Positions 1-6,491 of a DNA stretch of 12,928 bases are shown one piece after another (within the stretch, counting starts at the first letter, position 1; each line of letters opens with the position of its first letter). The DNA comes from an uncultured Clostridium sp. (GTDB lineage Bacteria; Bacillota; Clostridia; Clostridiales; Clostridiaceae), in the NCBI RefSeq assembly GCF_934754915.1, contig NZ_CAKVKB010000098.1, positions 1 through 12,928 of the forward strand. Reading direction: 5' to 3'. Below the pieces are notes generated by a model, which did not search any database, had not been told where the DNA came from, and saw nothing but the letters and a program-made list of their open reading frames with translations. The position numbers were made by a program, and so were the translations under genes.

Positions 1-24
1 ACAGATACAATGAAAAAGGAATAA
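1..24 (+). CDS. possible 3' end of an upstream gene (partial)
   Basis: One frame is open from the window edge and reads T-D-T-M-K-K-E before a TAA. It lies 58 bases upstream of the small membrane protein gene and on the same strand, so it could be the tail of a gene in the same operon. Seven codons carry almost no information and the open frame may be chance. Confidence 0.2.
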   Translation, partial: TDTMKKE

Positions 25-82
25 AACATAAGATTTTATAATTTTTTATAGATTTTTATAAGTTTTTAGTAACGGAAGATTT

Positions 83-415
83 ATGGATATTCATGATATG
101 GTTACAACAATAATTGGAGCAGGAATATTTACTTTTATAGTTATAATTTTATGGGATAAGTTTGTAAATAGATTGGGAGCCATAGGGGGATTTATTGCAG
201 CTATGGTGATTCCAGGTACTATGTGGATATTGAATCATGGAACTGCTAAACATTTAATACAGCAGAGTGGAAATGTGTGGATTGACATGGCATGGGCTGT
301 TGGGATTGGAGTATTAGTATCATCAATTATTCAAGGTGGAAATTTTAAAAAATCCAGAATTACAATGTTTGCAGCAATAGTAGCTGGAATAGTTGCAGGG
401 TATATGTTAACATAA
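83..415 (+). CDS. small four-helix membrane protein, possibly Lin0368-family putative glycerol transporter subunit
   Basis: This 110-residue, very hydrophobic protein has four predicted membrane segments at about residues 8-25, 31-50, 67-87 and 93-110. They are joined by short polar loops such as WDKF (about 24-27), NHGTAKH (about 51-57) and GGNFKKSR (about 86-93). The glycine-rich helices and conserved-looking charged loops resemble a small transporter subunit. From memory the pattern matches the family named Lin0368 putative glycerol transporter subunit, but I could not test this. The start is supported by GGAAG at 74-78, four bases before the ATG, which is a rather tight spacing. No terminator or partner gene is visible in the window. 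A partner subunit would be expected just upstream, outside the left edge. The gene is surely real; the function is tentative. Confidence 0.6.
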   Translation: MDIHDMVTTIIGAGIFTFIVIILWDKFVNRLGAIGGFIAAMVIPGTMWILNHGTAKHLIQQSGNVWIDMAWAVGIGVLVSSIIQGGNFKKSRITMFAAIVAGIVAGYMLT

Positions 416-458
416 AGTAAAATTGAACTTATTGAAAAATGTATATTCCAATATTCCA

Positions 459-500
459 ATTGACAATTGTCAATGAAGGAAGAAATCTTTTTTAGATTTT
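459..500 (-). repeat. dispersed repeat relic, copy 1
   Basis: It starts with a 16-bp perfect palindrome, ATTGACAATTGTCAAT (459-474), followed by a small hairpin with arms AAATCT (483-488) and AGATTT (494-499). Read on the minus strand, the hairpin-then-ATTGACAATTG order aligns by eye with copy 3 near 9267-9324, at roughly 35 of 43 positions with two single-base gaps. This suggests two decayed copies of one intergenic element in opposite orientation. Simple AT-rich similarity is a weaker alternative. Confidence 0.5.
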
Positions 501-533
501 TTAGCTTATATTATATAGTTATCATTAGAACAT

Positions 534-543
534 ATGTATACAT
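534..543. promoter_or_regulatory. ATGTATACAT palindrome upstream of the GntR relic
   Basis: A perfect 10-bp palindrome with a GTATAC core lies 46 bp before the start of the broken GntR-type gene. GntR-family operators are often short palindromes with GT..AC outer bases, so this could be a leftover autoregulatory site. A palindrome this short is also likely by chance in such AT-rich DNA. Confidence 0.2.
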
Positions 544-589
544 TGATGGATAAATAGTTTTTTAATAAGAATATGGGAGAAGATTTAAT

Positions 590-712
590 ATGAAAATATA
601 TGAAAGGATTTCTAATGATATAAAAAAATACATAATAGATGAAAAAGTAGCTCGGGGATTTAAACTGCCATCAATAAATGAATTATGTAGAAAATATGAA
701 TGCAGCAAATGA
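590..712 (+). pseudogene. N-terminal remnant of a GntR-family transcription regulator
   Basis: From ATG at 590, with GGGAGAAG at 575-582 as a good ribosome binding site, the frame encodes 40 residues. They match the start of the GntR winged-helix domain: YERISNDIKKYII, then GFKLPSINELCRKYECSK. In intact members the sequence continues after CSK into a S/N-TV-IKAL recognition helix. Here it stops at TGA (710-712), and the DNA changes into coding sequence of an unrelated protein in another frame. The recognition helix and the whole ligand-binding domain are missing, so the product cannot work as a regulator. The intact ribosome binding site and start suggest that the 3' part was lost in a deletion or replacement. 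It may once have controlled the membrane protein gene upstream, but that is speculation. Confidence 0.7.
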
Positions 713-932
713 AGCTATTCAAGAGGGAATTGAGCAAGAAAAAGAAACAGTCAGATTAAAGGATATTCAAAGAGTATTAAAATTACTTACAAAAAAAATT
801 GGATGTATTGATAACCAAATAAGGAACAATATTGAGAAATTAGATAGTGAAAATTTAAATTTAATTATTGAAAATATATTGGATATAGAAAGTATTGATG
901 ATATAAAAAATATATTAAATTATAAAAGATAG
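702..932 (+). pseudogene. C-terminal remnant of an Rpn-type PD-(D/E)XK nuclease/transposase (DUF4351-like)
   Basis: The frame ending at the TAG of 930-932 encodes AANEAIQEGIEQE and then a segment of about 50 residues. That segment has the pattern of the DUF4351 domain that ends many Rpn-family recombination-promoting nucleases: VLKLLTKKIG, NNIEKLDSENLN, and LDIESIDDIKNIL. Open reading could start at ATG 678 or 696, but neither has a ribosome binding site, and the first codons overlap the GntR remnant in another frame. The N-terminal nuclease domain with its catalytic Asp/Glu/Lys residues is absent. It is best read as a dead tail joined to the GntR head at about 700-712. DUF4351 assignment is by eye. 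Confidence 0.55.
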
Positions 933-940
933 TTTTTGAG

Positions 941-985
941 GACAGGGATTATGTAAAGACACATATCAAATTACCTGTCTTTTTT
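941..985 (+). terminator. putative rho-independent terminator
   Basis: GACAGG (941-946) pairs with CCTGTC (974-979), followed at once by six T. A smaller inner pair, ATGT (951-954) with ACAT (961-964), can shorten the loop. It lies eight bases after the stop of the DUF4351-like remnant and would end transcription from that side. The long loop makes it weaker than the other terminators in this window. Confidence 0.5.
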
Positions 986-1199
986 GCTTTGTGTGATGTT
1001 AAATTCCAAAGTGTATTTATAAATTTATATATAAAGCATTAAGAAATTTTTTGAACTATTATGCATAATAAAATAATATATAAAAAATAGAAAATACAAG
1101 CAAATAAAAGCAAATAAAAGAGAAATATAGTAATAGAAATATATTTTTGATTATTGGATAATTTACAAATGAATTTAGAAAAAAATACACAAGTTTAAC

Positions 1200-1216
1200 T
1201 TTGACTTTCTTTGACC
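1200..1216 (-). promoter_or_regulatory. CtsR operator (heptad direct repeat)
   Basis: On the plus strand the site reads TTTGACT-TTC-TTTGACC. The minus strand is GGTCAAA-GAA-AGTCAAA, which fits the CtsR consensus (A/G)GTCAAANAN(A/G)GTCAAA in every defined position. It overlaps the -35 hexamer of the hsp18 promoter, the expected place for a repressor that blocks RNA polymerase. CtsR is the class III heat-shock repressor of low-GC Gram-positive bacteria. Confidence 0.9.
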
Positions 1217-1229
1217 TTGAGATTATAAT
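1201..1229 (+). promoter_or_regulatory. sigma-A promoter of the Hsp20 genes
   Basis: TTGACT (1201-1206) and a perfect TATAAT (1224-1229) are separated by exactly 17 bases. Transcription should start near 1236, giving a leader of about 140 bases before the ATG at 1377. The CtsR box covers the -35 element, so the promoter is strong but should be held off until heat or protein stress inactivates CtsR. Confidence 0.88.
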
Positions 1230-1376
1230 GTACTTGTACAAAAGATAAGGAGAGGGATTTAAGAGATGGTTAAAAAATAGTGATCATTGATTAAAGAACT
1301 TAATTTATAGGTTAAAAATTAATTCAATATTTATAAACATAAAATAAAAGTCAGAATATCAAAGGAGGTCGTTTGT

Positions 1377-1820
1377 ATGTTTGGATTAATACCTTTTAAA
1401 ACTAATACAAATGTAAGTGGAGGAAGTTTTGCAGATTTAATAAGCGATTTCTTTAATGATGATTTTTTAGCACCACTAGGAATGAACTTTGATATGAGTA
1501 AATTTAATGCAGATGTGAGAGAAACAGAAAATGAATATCTTGTATGTGCAGAACTCCCAGGAGTAAATAAGGAAGATATAAAACTTGATTATAATGACAA
1601 TAATCTTACAATAAAGGCAAAGAGAACAGAATGTCATGATGACAGCAAGGATAGTTATATTAGAAAAGAAAGAAGCTATGGAGAATTTTCAAGGTCTTTC
1701 TATTTAGACAATGTAAAGAAAGAAGGCATAAGAGCAAAATTTGAAAATGGAGAACTTAAGATAATATTACCAAAGGAACATAAGAGTGAAAGCAGTCACT
1801 CAGAAATTTTTATAGAATAA
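1377..1820 (+). CDS. hsp18: Hsp20-family small heat-shock protein (Hsp18-like), copy 1
   Basis: This 147-residue protein is an ATP-independent holdase that binds unfolding proteins in the cytoplasm and keeps them refoldable. It begins MFGLIPFKTN, the start typical of clostridial Hsp18. It then has a flexible N-terminal arm with FNDDFLAPLG (about 26-35), an alpha-crystallin domain at about residues 43-133 with AELPGVNKEDIKL and the late KFENGELKIILPK, and a C-terminal IFI tripeptide (144-146). That I-x-I motif docks into a neighbouring subunit during oligomer assembly. The AAAGGAGG box at 1361-1368, eight bases before the ATG, is excellent. The gene has a CtsR-controlled sigma-A promoter. Clostridial Hsp18 proteins are about 150 residues, so it is full length. 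It is followed by a paralog. Confidence 0.93.
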   Translation: MFGLIPFKTNTNVSGGSFADLISDFFNDDFLAPLGMNFDMSKFNADVRETENEYLVCAELPGVNKEDIKLDYNDNNLTIKAKRTECHDDSKDSYIRKERSYGEFSRSFYLDNVKKEGIRAKFENGELKIILPKEHKSESSHSEIFIE

Positions 1821-2007
1821 GGTTATAGTTTATGCTTTGAGTCTATTAGTGTCCAGAGACTTTTAAATTAACAATAGATAGTAAGTTAGGATTGCTTAAT
1901 GTATATAGCTATGTAGCATAATGCAATTAAGGATTAAATTTTTGAAGAATTTAGCTCATTATAATTTTTAAATGACTTGTAGTTACAAGCTTAAAGGAGG
2001 ATTTTAT
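1821..2007. other. spacer between the two Hsp20 genes
   Basis: No strong terminator is seen. A 5-bp arm pair AGTCT/AGACT near 1840-1863 lacks a proper T tract. A TATAAT occurs at 1960-1965 but has no convincing -35 element at 16-18 bases, and there is no CtsR heptad. A 6-bp inverted repeat, CTTGTA/TACAAG (1976-1989), lies just before the ribosome binding site of the second gene. The second gene is therefore most simply read as co-transcribed with the first, possibly helped by a weak internal promoter. Confidence 0.5.
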
Positions 2008-2460
2008 ATGTTTGGAATAATACCATTTAAAACTAATAATTCAAATGAAAAAGGCAGTTATGCAGGCAGTTTATTTGATGACTTCTTTAACAGTGACTTT
2101 TTAGCTCCTGTAGAAATGGGAATGAATAAGGAAATGAATCAATTTAAGACAGATATAAAGGAAACTGATAAAGAGTATTTAATAAGCGCAGATCTTCCAG
2201 GTGTAGAAAAGAAAGATATAAGTGTAAATTATAAAAATAAATATCTCGTTATTTCAGCAAAGAGAAATGAAGAGTATGATGAAAAGAAGGATAATTATGT
2301 AAGAAAAGAAAAATCTTATGGAGAATTTTCAAGATCATTCTATTTTGATAATATTGAAGCTGATAAAATCAATGCAAAATTTGAAAATGGTGTGCTTAAA
2401 GTAGAACTTCCTAAAGAAGTTGAAAAGGAAGAAAAAGGATCAAGCATAGAAATTAAGTAA
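2008..2460 (+). CDS. Hsp20-family small heat-shock protein (Hsp18-like), copy 2
   Basis: This 150-residue paralog of the preceding gene is also a cytoplasmic holdase chaperone. An in-frame ATG exists at 1972, but the start at 2008 is chosen because AAAGGAGG (1993-2000) lies seven bases before it and because MFGIIPFKTN then aligns exactly with the start of copy 1. The alpha-crystallin domain spans about residues 46-136 (ADLPGVEKKDISV, then KFENGVLKVELPK), and the C-terminal I-x-I motif is IEI (147-149). The N-terminal arm is slightly longer than in copy 1 and its C-terminal tail is richer in Glu and Lys. Tandem arrangement, shared order of motifs and high similarity indicate local gene duplication. 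Its transcript probably comes from the CtsR-controlled promoter upstream, with a strong shared terminator after it. Confidence 0.92.
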   Translation: MFGIIPFKTNNSNEKGSYAGSLFDDFFNSDFLAPVEMGMNKEMNQFKTDIKETDKEYLISADLPGVEKKDISVNYKNKYLVISAKRNEEYDEKKDNYVRKEKSYGEFSRSFYFDNIEADKINAKFENGVLKVELPKEVEKEEKGSSIEIK

Positions 2461-2504
2461 TTTATTGAAACAATGTATTTATAGCATTGAAATTTAATAT
2501 AATT

Positions 2505-2557
2505 AAAAAGGTCATAGTGCAATTTGTACTCCCTAAAATATGCACTATGGCCTTTTT
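2505..2557. terminator. rho-independent terminator after the Hsp20 pair
   Basis: A 17-bp stem (2505-2521 with 2541-2557, one G-U pair) closes a 19-base loop. The stem begins with five A and ends with five T, so it can work in both directions. It separates the heat-shock unit from the chemoreceptor gene. Confidence 0.88.
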
Positions 2558-2648
2558 GCGTTGTATTAGAATGTGTTTGCTGAAATATTCAATAACAAAA
2601 TATATAATAATACAAAAAACTTAATTTCGATAAAAAACATCAAATTAT

Positions 2649-2677
2649 TTTACTAAATTTAAATAATAGTGTATAAT
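2649..2677 (+). promoter_or_regulatory. putative sigma-A promoter of the chemoreceptor gene
   Basis: TTTACT (2649-2654) and a perfect TATAAT (2672-2677) are 17 bases apart, placing the transcript start near 2684, about 55 bases before the chosen start codon. No motility sigma factor (sigma-D type, TAAA...GCCGATAA) promoter was seen, so expression may not be tied to the flagellar regulon. Confidence 0.6.
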
Positions 2678-2739
2678 TTAGTTATTAATTGTAATATTTA
2701 TTAATAATAGAAAATGTAAGATTAGTGGGAGGAATGGTC

Positions 2740-4461
2740 ATGAAACGCGAATCGTTTATCGAGCGAAAAATTGAAGGGAGAATTAAAGATTTGCCGATAA
2801 AAAAGAAGATATTTGATTCTCTTTTAGCTGTAGCCTTAATTGGAATAGTTATGTCACTGATAGTAATGGGCTTTCTATTAAAAACTAATAAGGATTACAA
2901 GTATGCAATAAAAAATTATGGATTTTCTCAAGGTACTATTGGAAAATTTGGAATGGAGATTAATAATCAAAGAGTGCTTCTAAGAAGATTATTAGCTGTT
3001 AATGAGGATAATAACTTGAATAAAGATGAGATATTGAATTCTCTTGATAAATCAATAGAAAATACAAAAAGTTTACTAGAAGAAGTGAGAGCAACTAGTA
3101 CAAGTGATGAAGAAGAAGAACACTTTAAAAAATTAAATGAGTATGGAGACAAATATGCTCAGTTTAGAACTCAATTAATAGAATTAGTGAATGAAAATAA
3201 TGAACTGGAAGCTGCAGCATTATTAGATAATCAGATAGGACCTGTTGCTTCTGATTTATCAGCAGCAATTGATGAGCTGTTACAAGTTAATATAGATCAG
3301 GCAAATAATTTATCCAAGGAATTGAATATGTTGGAAATTATATCGTTAGTAGTTATTATAGCTGCTATAGCATTTTTATTAATTTCTGCCTTTGCTTCAA
3401 GTAAAATCATCTCTGAATTGATAGCGGAGCCTATTGGAAAGATAAAAGATGTTGCAAAAGAAATAGCATCAGGAAACCTATCTGTAGAGATGAATTCAGA
3501 ATCTAATGATGAAATCGGTGAATTAGAGGATGTATTTTCTGAAATGACTAAGGGACTTAAAATGTATATTGGTGAAATAGACAGCATATTAGGAAGTATT
3601 GCAGATGGTAAATTAAATGTGAGTACAACTGAAAATTATAAGGGTGATTTTGCAAAAATAAAAGTATCTTTAGATAATATATTAGCGTCTCTAAATGATA
3701 CATTCTATGAAATAAAAGAAGCAACTGCTCAAGTAAGCGGAGGATCACAACAGGTTTCACAGACTGCTCAAAGTCTTTCACAAGGAGCAACAGAGCAAGC
3801 AAGTGCAGTAGAAGAATTAACAGCTTCTATTGGAGAAATAAATGAACAGGTTCAAAATACTTCAAAACATGCAGATAATACAGATAAAATAGTAAAACAA
3901 TTAGCCCAATACATAGGAGAAAGTAATAAGAAAATGAACAATATGATGGATGCTATGAATAAAATTGAAAGCACATCATTAAATATAAAAAATATAATTC
4001 AAGCAATAGACGAAGTGGCAGAACAGACAAATCTTGTATCTCTTAATGCATCAATAGAAGCAGCAAGAGCAGGAGAAGCTGGAAAAGGATTTGCAGTAGT
4101 TGCAGAAGAAGTAAGAAAGCTTGCAGAACAGTCATCAGAAGCTGTAAAGAATACTACAGAATTAATTGAAGAATCAATAAAAGCAGTTTATGAAGGAAGA
4201 GATGTGGCAGATGAAACTTCTAAAGCATTAAAAGAAGTTGTTGAACATGCCAAAGAAGCAGCAGAATTTGTCAATAATATAACTAAAGCAGCAGAAGAAC
4301 AGGCTCTATCTATAGAACAGATAAATGGTGGAATAGAGCAGATTGCTGATGTTGTACAATCAAATTCAGCAGTATCAGAAGAAAGTGCAGCAGCAAGTGA
4401 AGAATTGACAGCACAGGCTGAAACATTGGATACTATGATAGGAAGATTTGCTTTGAAATAA
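2740..4461 (+). CDS. methyl-accepting chemotaxis protein (transmembrane chemoreceptor)
   Basis: This 573-residue receptor senses an unidentified ligand and controls CheA kinase through CheW. In order it has a basic cytoplasmic lead, a first membrane helix (about 28-47), and an extracellular helical domain of about 150 residues that looks like the four-helix-bundle (4HB_MCP) type. Next come a second membrane helix (about 198-219) and a HAMP linker (from about 220). A second HAMP-like segment contains GSIADGKLNVS. The long coiled-coil signalling domain ends the protein; its hairpin tip carries QTNLVSLNASIEAARAGEAG (429-448), the segment that contacts CheA and CheW. No C-terminal CheR/CheB tethering pentapeptide is seen. 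The frame is also open from GTG 2725 and ATG 2734, but GGGAGGA (2727-2733) sits six bases before ATG 2740, which decides the start. It stands alone, without che or flagellar neighbours. Confidence 0.95.
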   Translation: MKRESFIERKIEGRIKDLPIKKKIFDSLLAVALIGIVMSLIVMGFLLKTNKDYKYAIKNYGFSQGTIGKFGMEINNQRVLLRRLLAVNEDNNLNKDEILNSLDKSIENTKSLLEEVRATSTSDEEEEHFKKLNEYGDKYAQFRTQLIELVNENNELEAAALLDNQIGPVASDLSAAIDELLQVNIDQANNLSKELNMLEIISLVVIIAAIAFLLISAFASSKIISELIAEPIGKIKDVAKEIASGNLSVEMNSESNDEIGELEDVFSEMTKGLKMYIGEIDSILGSIADGKLNVSTTENYKGDFAKIKVSLDNILASLNDTFYEIKEATAQVSGGSQQVSQTAQSLSQGATEQASAVEELTASIGEINEQVQNTSKHADNTDKIVKQLAQYIGESNKKMNNMMDAMNKIESTSLNIKNIIQAIDEVAEQTNLVSLNASIEAARAGEAGKGFAVVAEEVRKLAEQSSEAVKNTTELIEESIKAVYEGRDVADETSKALKEVVEHAKEAAEFVNNITKAAEEQALSIEQINGGIEQIADVVQSNSAVSEESAAASEELTAQAETLDTMIGRFALK

Positions 4462-4469
4462 TAAGGAGC

Positions 4470-4513
4470 AAAAAACAGATGGTTTTGTTTTTACACAAAA
4501 CCATCTGTTTTTT
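4470..4513. terminator. bidirectional rho-independent terminator
   Basis: A perfect 19-bp stem (4470-4488 with 4495-4513) closes a six-base loop and is flanked by A and T runs. It lies between the end of the chemoreceptor gene and the end of the convergent glucosidase pseudogene, and can serve both. Confidence 0.93.
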
Positions 4514-4537
4514 ATAGTTAATTATAAGAACTGGATG

Positions 4538-5531
4538 TTATTTAAAGAATTGAGGAAGATATTCTTTATGAACTTCTAAAAGTTCATCTAAAAGAATTTT
4601 TGCCATTTTTTCTGATGGAATTAATGGATTTATTGTTAATGCAAGAAGGGCTTTGTTATAGTCGCCTTCAACAGCAGCTTCAACAACAAGTTTCTCAAAA
4701 GATTTTATTGTTTGAACCAAACCATTTACTGCAACAGGGAGTTTTCCTATAGAAAGAGGTTTAGGTCCATCTTTAGTTATTATACATGAAACTTCTACAG
4801 CTGAATTATCATCAATTCCTTCAATTGAACCATTATTTCTTACATCAACTGGCTGAATGTCTTTCTTATCGTTGTAAATAGAATTGATAAGTCTGCATGC
4901 AGCATCAGAATAATATGCACCTCCACGCTTTTCTAATTGAGGTGGTTTTACATCAAGATTTTCATCTTTGTATAATTCAAATAAGTCTTTTTCAAGTCTA
5001 TGTACTACTTCAGCTCTTGTTTCACCTTTAGAAAATTCTTTTAATTCATCTTCAAGCATTTCAGCAGTCTGGAAGTAATATTTGTGATATGGACATGGCA
5101 TCATCTTTAATGCTTTGATAAATTCTGGACTCCATTCAAAATCTTTAATATTTTTAACTATTGAATCCATCTTGCCATCTGCAATTGCATCAATTACTCT
5201 ATCAGTTACATTTTCACCATCAAGATAAATATCTTTACCAAAAACCATGTGATTAAGACCTGCAAATGTCATTCTAACTCGTTCATGGTCAACATCAAGC
5301 ATTCCAGCAACTGCTTTTTCCATTCCTATAGGAACATTACATAATCCTATAACTTTTTTGTTTATTCCATATTTAAGAAGAGCTTCAGTTACCATACCAG
5401 CTGGATTAGAGAAGTTTATAAGCCATGCATTTGGGCACAATTCAGCCATATCTTTTTATAAATCCTTCAATTAATTCTGGAGTATAGCTTGAACCTCCAC
5501 CGATTGTTACAATTTTAATTTTTTTACTCAT
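4538..5531 (-). pseudogene. licH: GH4 6-phospho-beta-glucosidase, broken by an internal deletion
   Basis: Intact LicH/ChbF-type enzymes of about 440 residues use NAD and a divalent metal to hydrolyse 6-phospho-beta-glucosides made by the PTS. Here the true start is ATG 5531-5529, behind a perfect AAAGGAGGT (5547-5539). The first 28 codons encode the Rossmann nucleotide-binding start (KIVTIGGGSSYTPELIEGFI). The frame then hits TGA at 5444-5442. From 5449 another frame carries the rest of the enzyme (303 codons), from ELCPNAWLINFSNPAG to the end. That part includes the Cys in GLCN (codon 37) and the His in GLNH (codon 67), the metal ligands of the family. Roughly 105 codons between the two parts are missing. 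The internal ATG has no ribosome binding site, though it overlaps the upstream stop by eight bases, so low reinitiation is possible. Without most of the NAD-binding fold it should be inactive. Confidence 0.85.
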
Positions 5532-5567
5532 AATTAAGACCTCCTTTGATACACTCTATAATCATAT

Positions 5568-5573
5568 ATTATA
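5568..5573 (-). promoter_or_regulatory. possible -10 element for the GH4 gene
   Basis: The minus strand has TATAAT here, about 40 bases before the GH4 start. A TTGATT sequence lies 15 bases further upstream, two bases short of ideal spacing. No GG...GC pair of the -24/-12 type exists anywhere in the minus-strand leader, so a sigma-54 promoter is excluded for this gene. Confidence 0.3.
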
Positions 5574-5653
5574 TTGAACAATTAGAAGAATCAACATAAG
5601 CGAATGGCAACTGTACTAGTATAGTTTTAAATGTATAAAGCAAATGCAATAAC

Positions 5654-5678
5654 TATCAGATTAAAATTAAATCTGATA
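5654..5678. promoter_or_regulatory. inverted repeat, candidate operator at the rpiR1 promoter
   Basis: Two perfect 9-base arms, TATCAGATT (5654-5662) and AATCTGATA (5670-5678), are separated by seven AT-only bases. The right arm runs into the extended -10 promoter of rpiR1, so a bound dimer would block it. The location between two divergent genes and next to a regulator gene suggests an autoregulatory operator, perhaps also bound by the paralog rpiR2. No second copy of this exact repeat was found in the window. Confidence 0.5.
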
Positions 5679-5682
5679 TAAT
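5674..5682 (+). promoter_or_regulatory. extended -10 promoter of rpiR1
   Basis: TGATATAAT is a perfect extended -10 element. There is no good -35 hexamer at the right distance, which the TG extension can make up for. Transcription would start near 5689, leaving a leader of about 50 bases that contains a small GTTAT/ATAAC inverted repeat (5707-5720). Confidence 0.55.
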
Positions 5683-5738
5683 GTAATTGTATACAGATGT
5701 TTTCATGTTATGTATATAACAATGTACGGAGGTAAAAT

Positions 5739-6476
5739 ATGTTTGGGAGTGAGGAAATAAAAAAATTAAATGAACTGGAATTATCATTATATGAATATAT
5801 AATGAAAAACAGTGAAAAGGTCATGTATATGAAAATAAGGGACCTGGCAAATGAAGCACATGTATCAACGACTACAGTGCTGAGATTCTGCAGAAAATTA
5901 GATTGTGATGGATTCTCTGAATTCAAGCTGAAATTTAAGATGTATATGGAAAATAAGAAACATAAGAAAATAAGTGAAGATACATCCTTTATAATAGATA
6001 ATTTCAAAAGATTATCTAGTGATGAATTCAGAGAAAAGATAAATACTTTATGCAGAATGATTAAAGAACATGATAATATAGTATTTTTAGGAGGCGGACT
6101 GTCTGGAATAGTTGGAAAATATGGATCTAGATATATTGCTTCAATGGGTAAGTTTAGTGTATACATAGATGATTTGTTTTATCCTGTTAATTGTGAAAGC
6201 TATAAAAATGGGCTTATTATAGTATTATCAGAATCAGGAGAAACACAGCAGATAATTGACGCTGTTAACAAATTTAAAAAGGAAAAATACGTTATAGCTA
6301 GTATAACTAACAGTGAAAACTCAACAATAGCTAAAATGTCAGATTTCAATATAGCTTACTATATTCCGGAGGAGAGGATAGATAACGAAATTGATATAAC
6401 AAGTCATCTTCCTCCTATGTATATTTTAGAAACAGTAGGAAGAAAGCTGTATAATGAAAAAATGAAAGAAAAATAA
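5739..6476 (+). CDS. RpiR/MurR-family transcription regulator 1 (HTH + SIS)
   Basis: This 245-residue regulator has an N-terminal helix-turn-helix domain (about 1-77) with the family signature AHVSTTTVLRFCRKLDC as turn and recognition helix. A C-terminal SIS phosphosugar-binding domain (about 110-240) follows, with IVFLGGGLSG (from 114) and SESGET (164-169). RpiR proteins usually repress or activate sugar genes in response to a sugar phosphate. Position between a 6-phospho-beta-glucosidase gene and the PTS genes makes a phosphorylated beta-glucoside a fair guess for the ligand. ACGGAGG at 5726-5732 sets the start, six bases before the ATG. The gene has its own extended -10 promoter overlapped by an inverted repeat and its own terminator. 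It is a close paralog of the regulator at 9426-10160: about 53 of the first 72 residues are identical by eye. Confidence 0.93.
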   Translation: MFGSEEIKKLNELELSLYEYIMKNSEKVMYMKIRDLANEAHVSTTTVLRFCRKLDCDGFSEFKLKFKMYMENKKHKKISEDTSFIIDNFKRLSSDEFREKINTLCRMIKEHDNIVFLGGGLSGIVGKYGSRYIASMGKFSVYIDDLFYPVNCESYKNGLIIVLSESGETQQIIDAVNKFKKEKYVIASITNSENSTIAKMSDFNIAYYIPEERIDNEIDITSHLPPMYILETVGRKLYNEKMKEK

Positions 6477-6491
6477 ATATGTGGTAAATAG

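Larger units (their letters stand above)
933..1376. other. intergenic stretch before the heat-shock genes
   Basis: No credible gene is seen here. The region holds a terminator-like hairpin at its left end (941-985), an AT-rich stretch with a 10-bp tandem duplication of CAAATAAAAG (1101-1120), the CtsR box and promoter (1200-1229), and a leader of about 140 bases before the first Hsp20 gene. The minus-strand open frame across 1059-1241 is low-complexity, AT-driven and crosses the promoter, so it is not called. Confidence 0.7.

Noticed and set aside
1101..1120. Tandem CAAATAAAAG as a possible operator or repeat array
   Set aside because: Only two units of ten AT-rich bases are present, too little to claim a function or an array.
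1059..1241. 60-codon open frame on the minus strand
   Set aside because: It is made of low-complexity Phe/Tyr/Ile/Leu codons from AT-rich DNA, has no ribosome binding site and runs through the hsp18 promoter and CtsR box.
2725..2739. Earlier GTG (2725) or ATG (2734) as the chemoreceptor start
   Set aside because: Both overlap or abut the GGGAGGA ribosome binding site itself. ATG 2740 has the right distance.
3297..3802. Minus-strand open frames inside the chemoreceptor gene
   Set aside because: They are shadows of a gene with clear HAMP and signalling-domain motifs.
5606..5620. TGGCAACTGTACTAG as a sigma-54 promoter
   Set aside because: The GG is not followed by GC ten bases later, and no TTGC is present.
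5708..6166. 152-codon open frame on the minus strand
   Set aside because: It lies opposite the start of rpiR1, which has strong family motifs. The minus frame shows no known pattern and no ribosome binding site.
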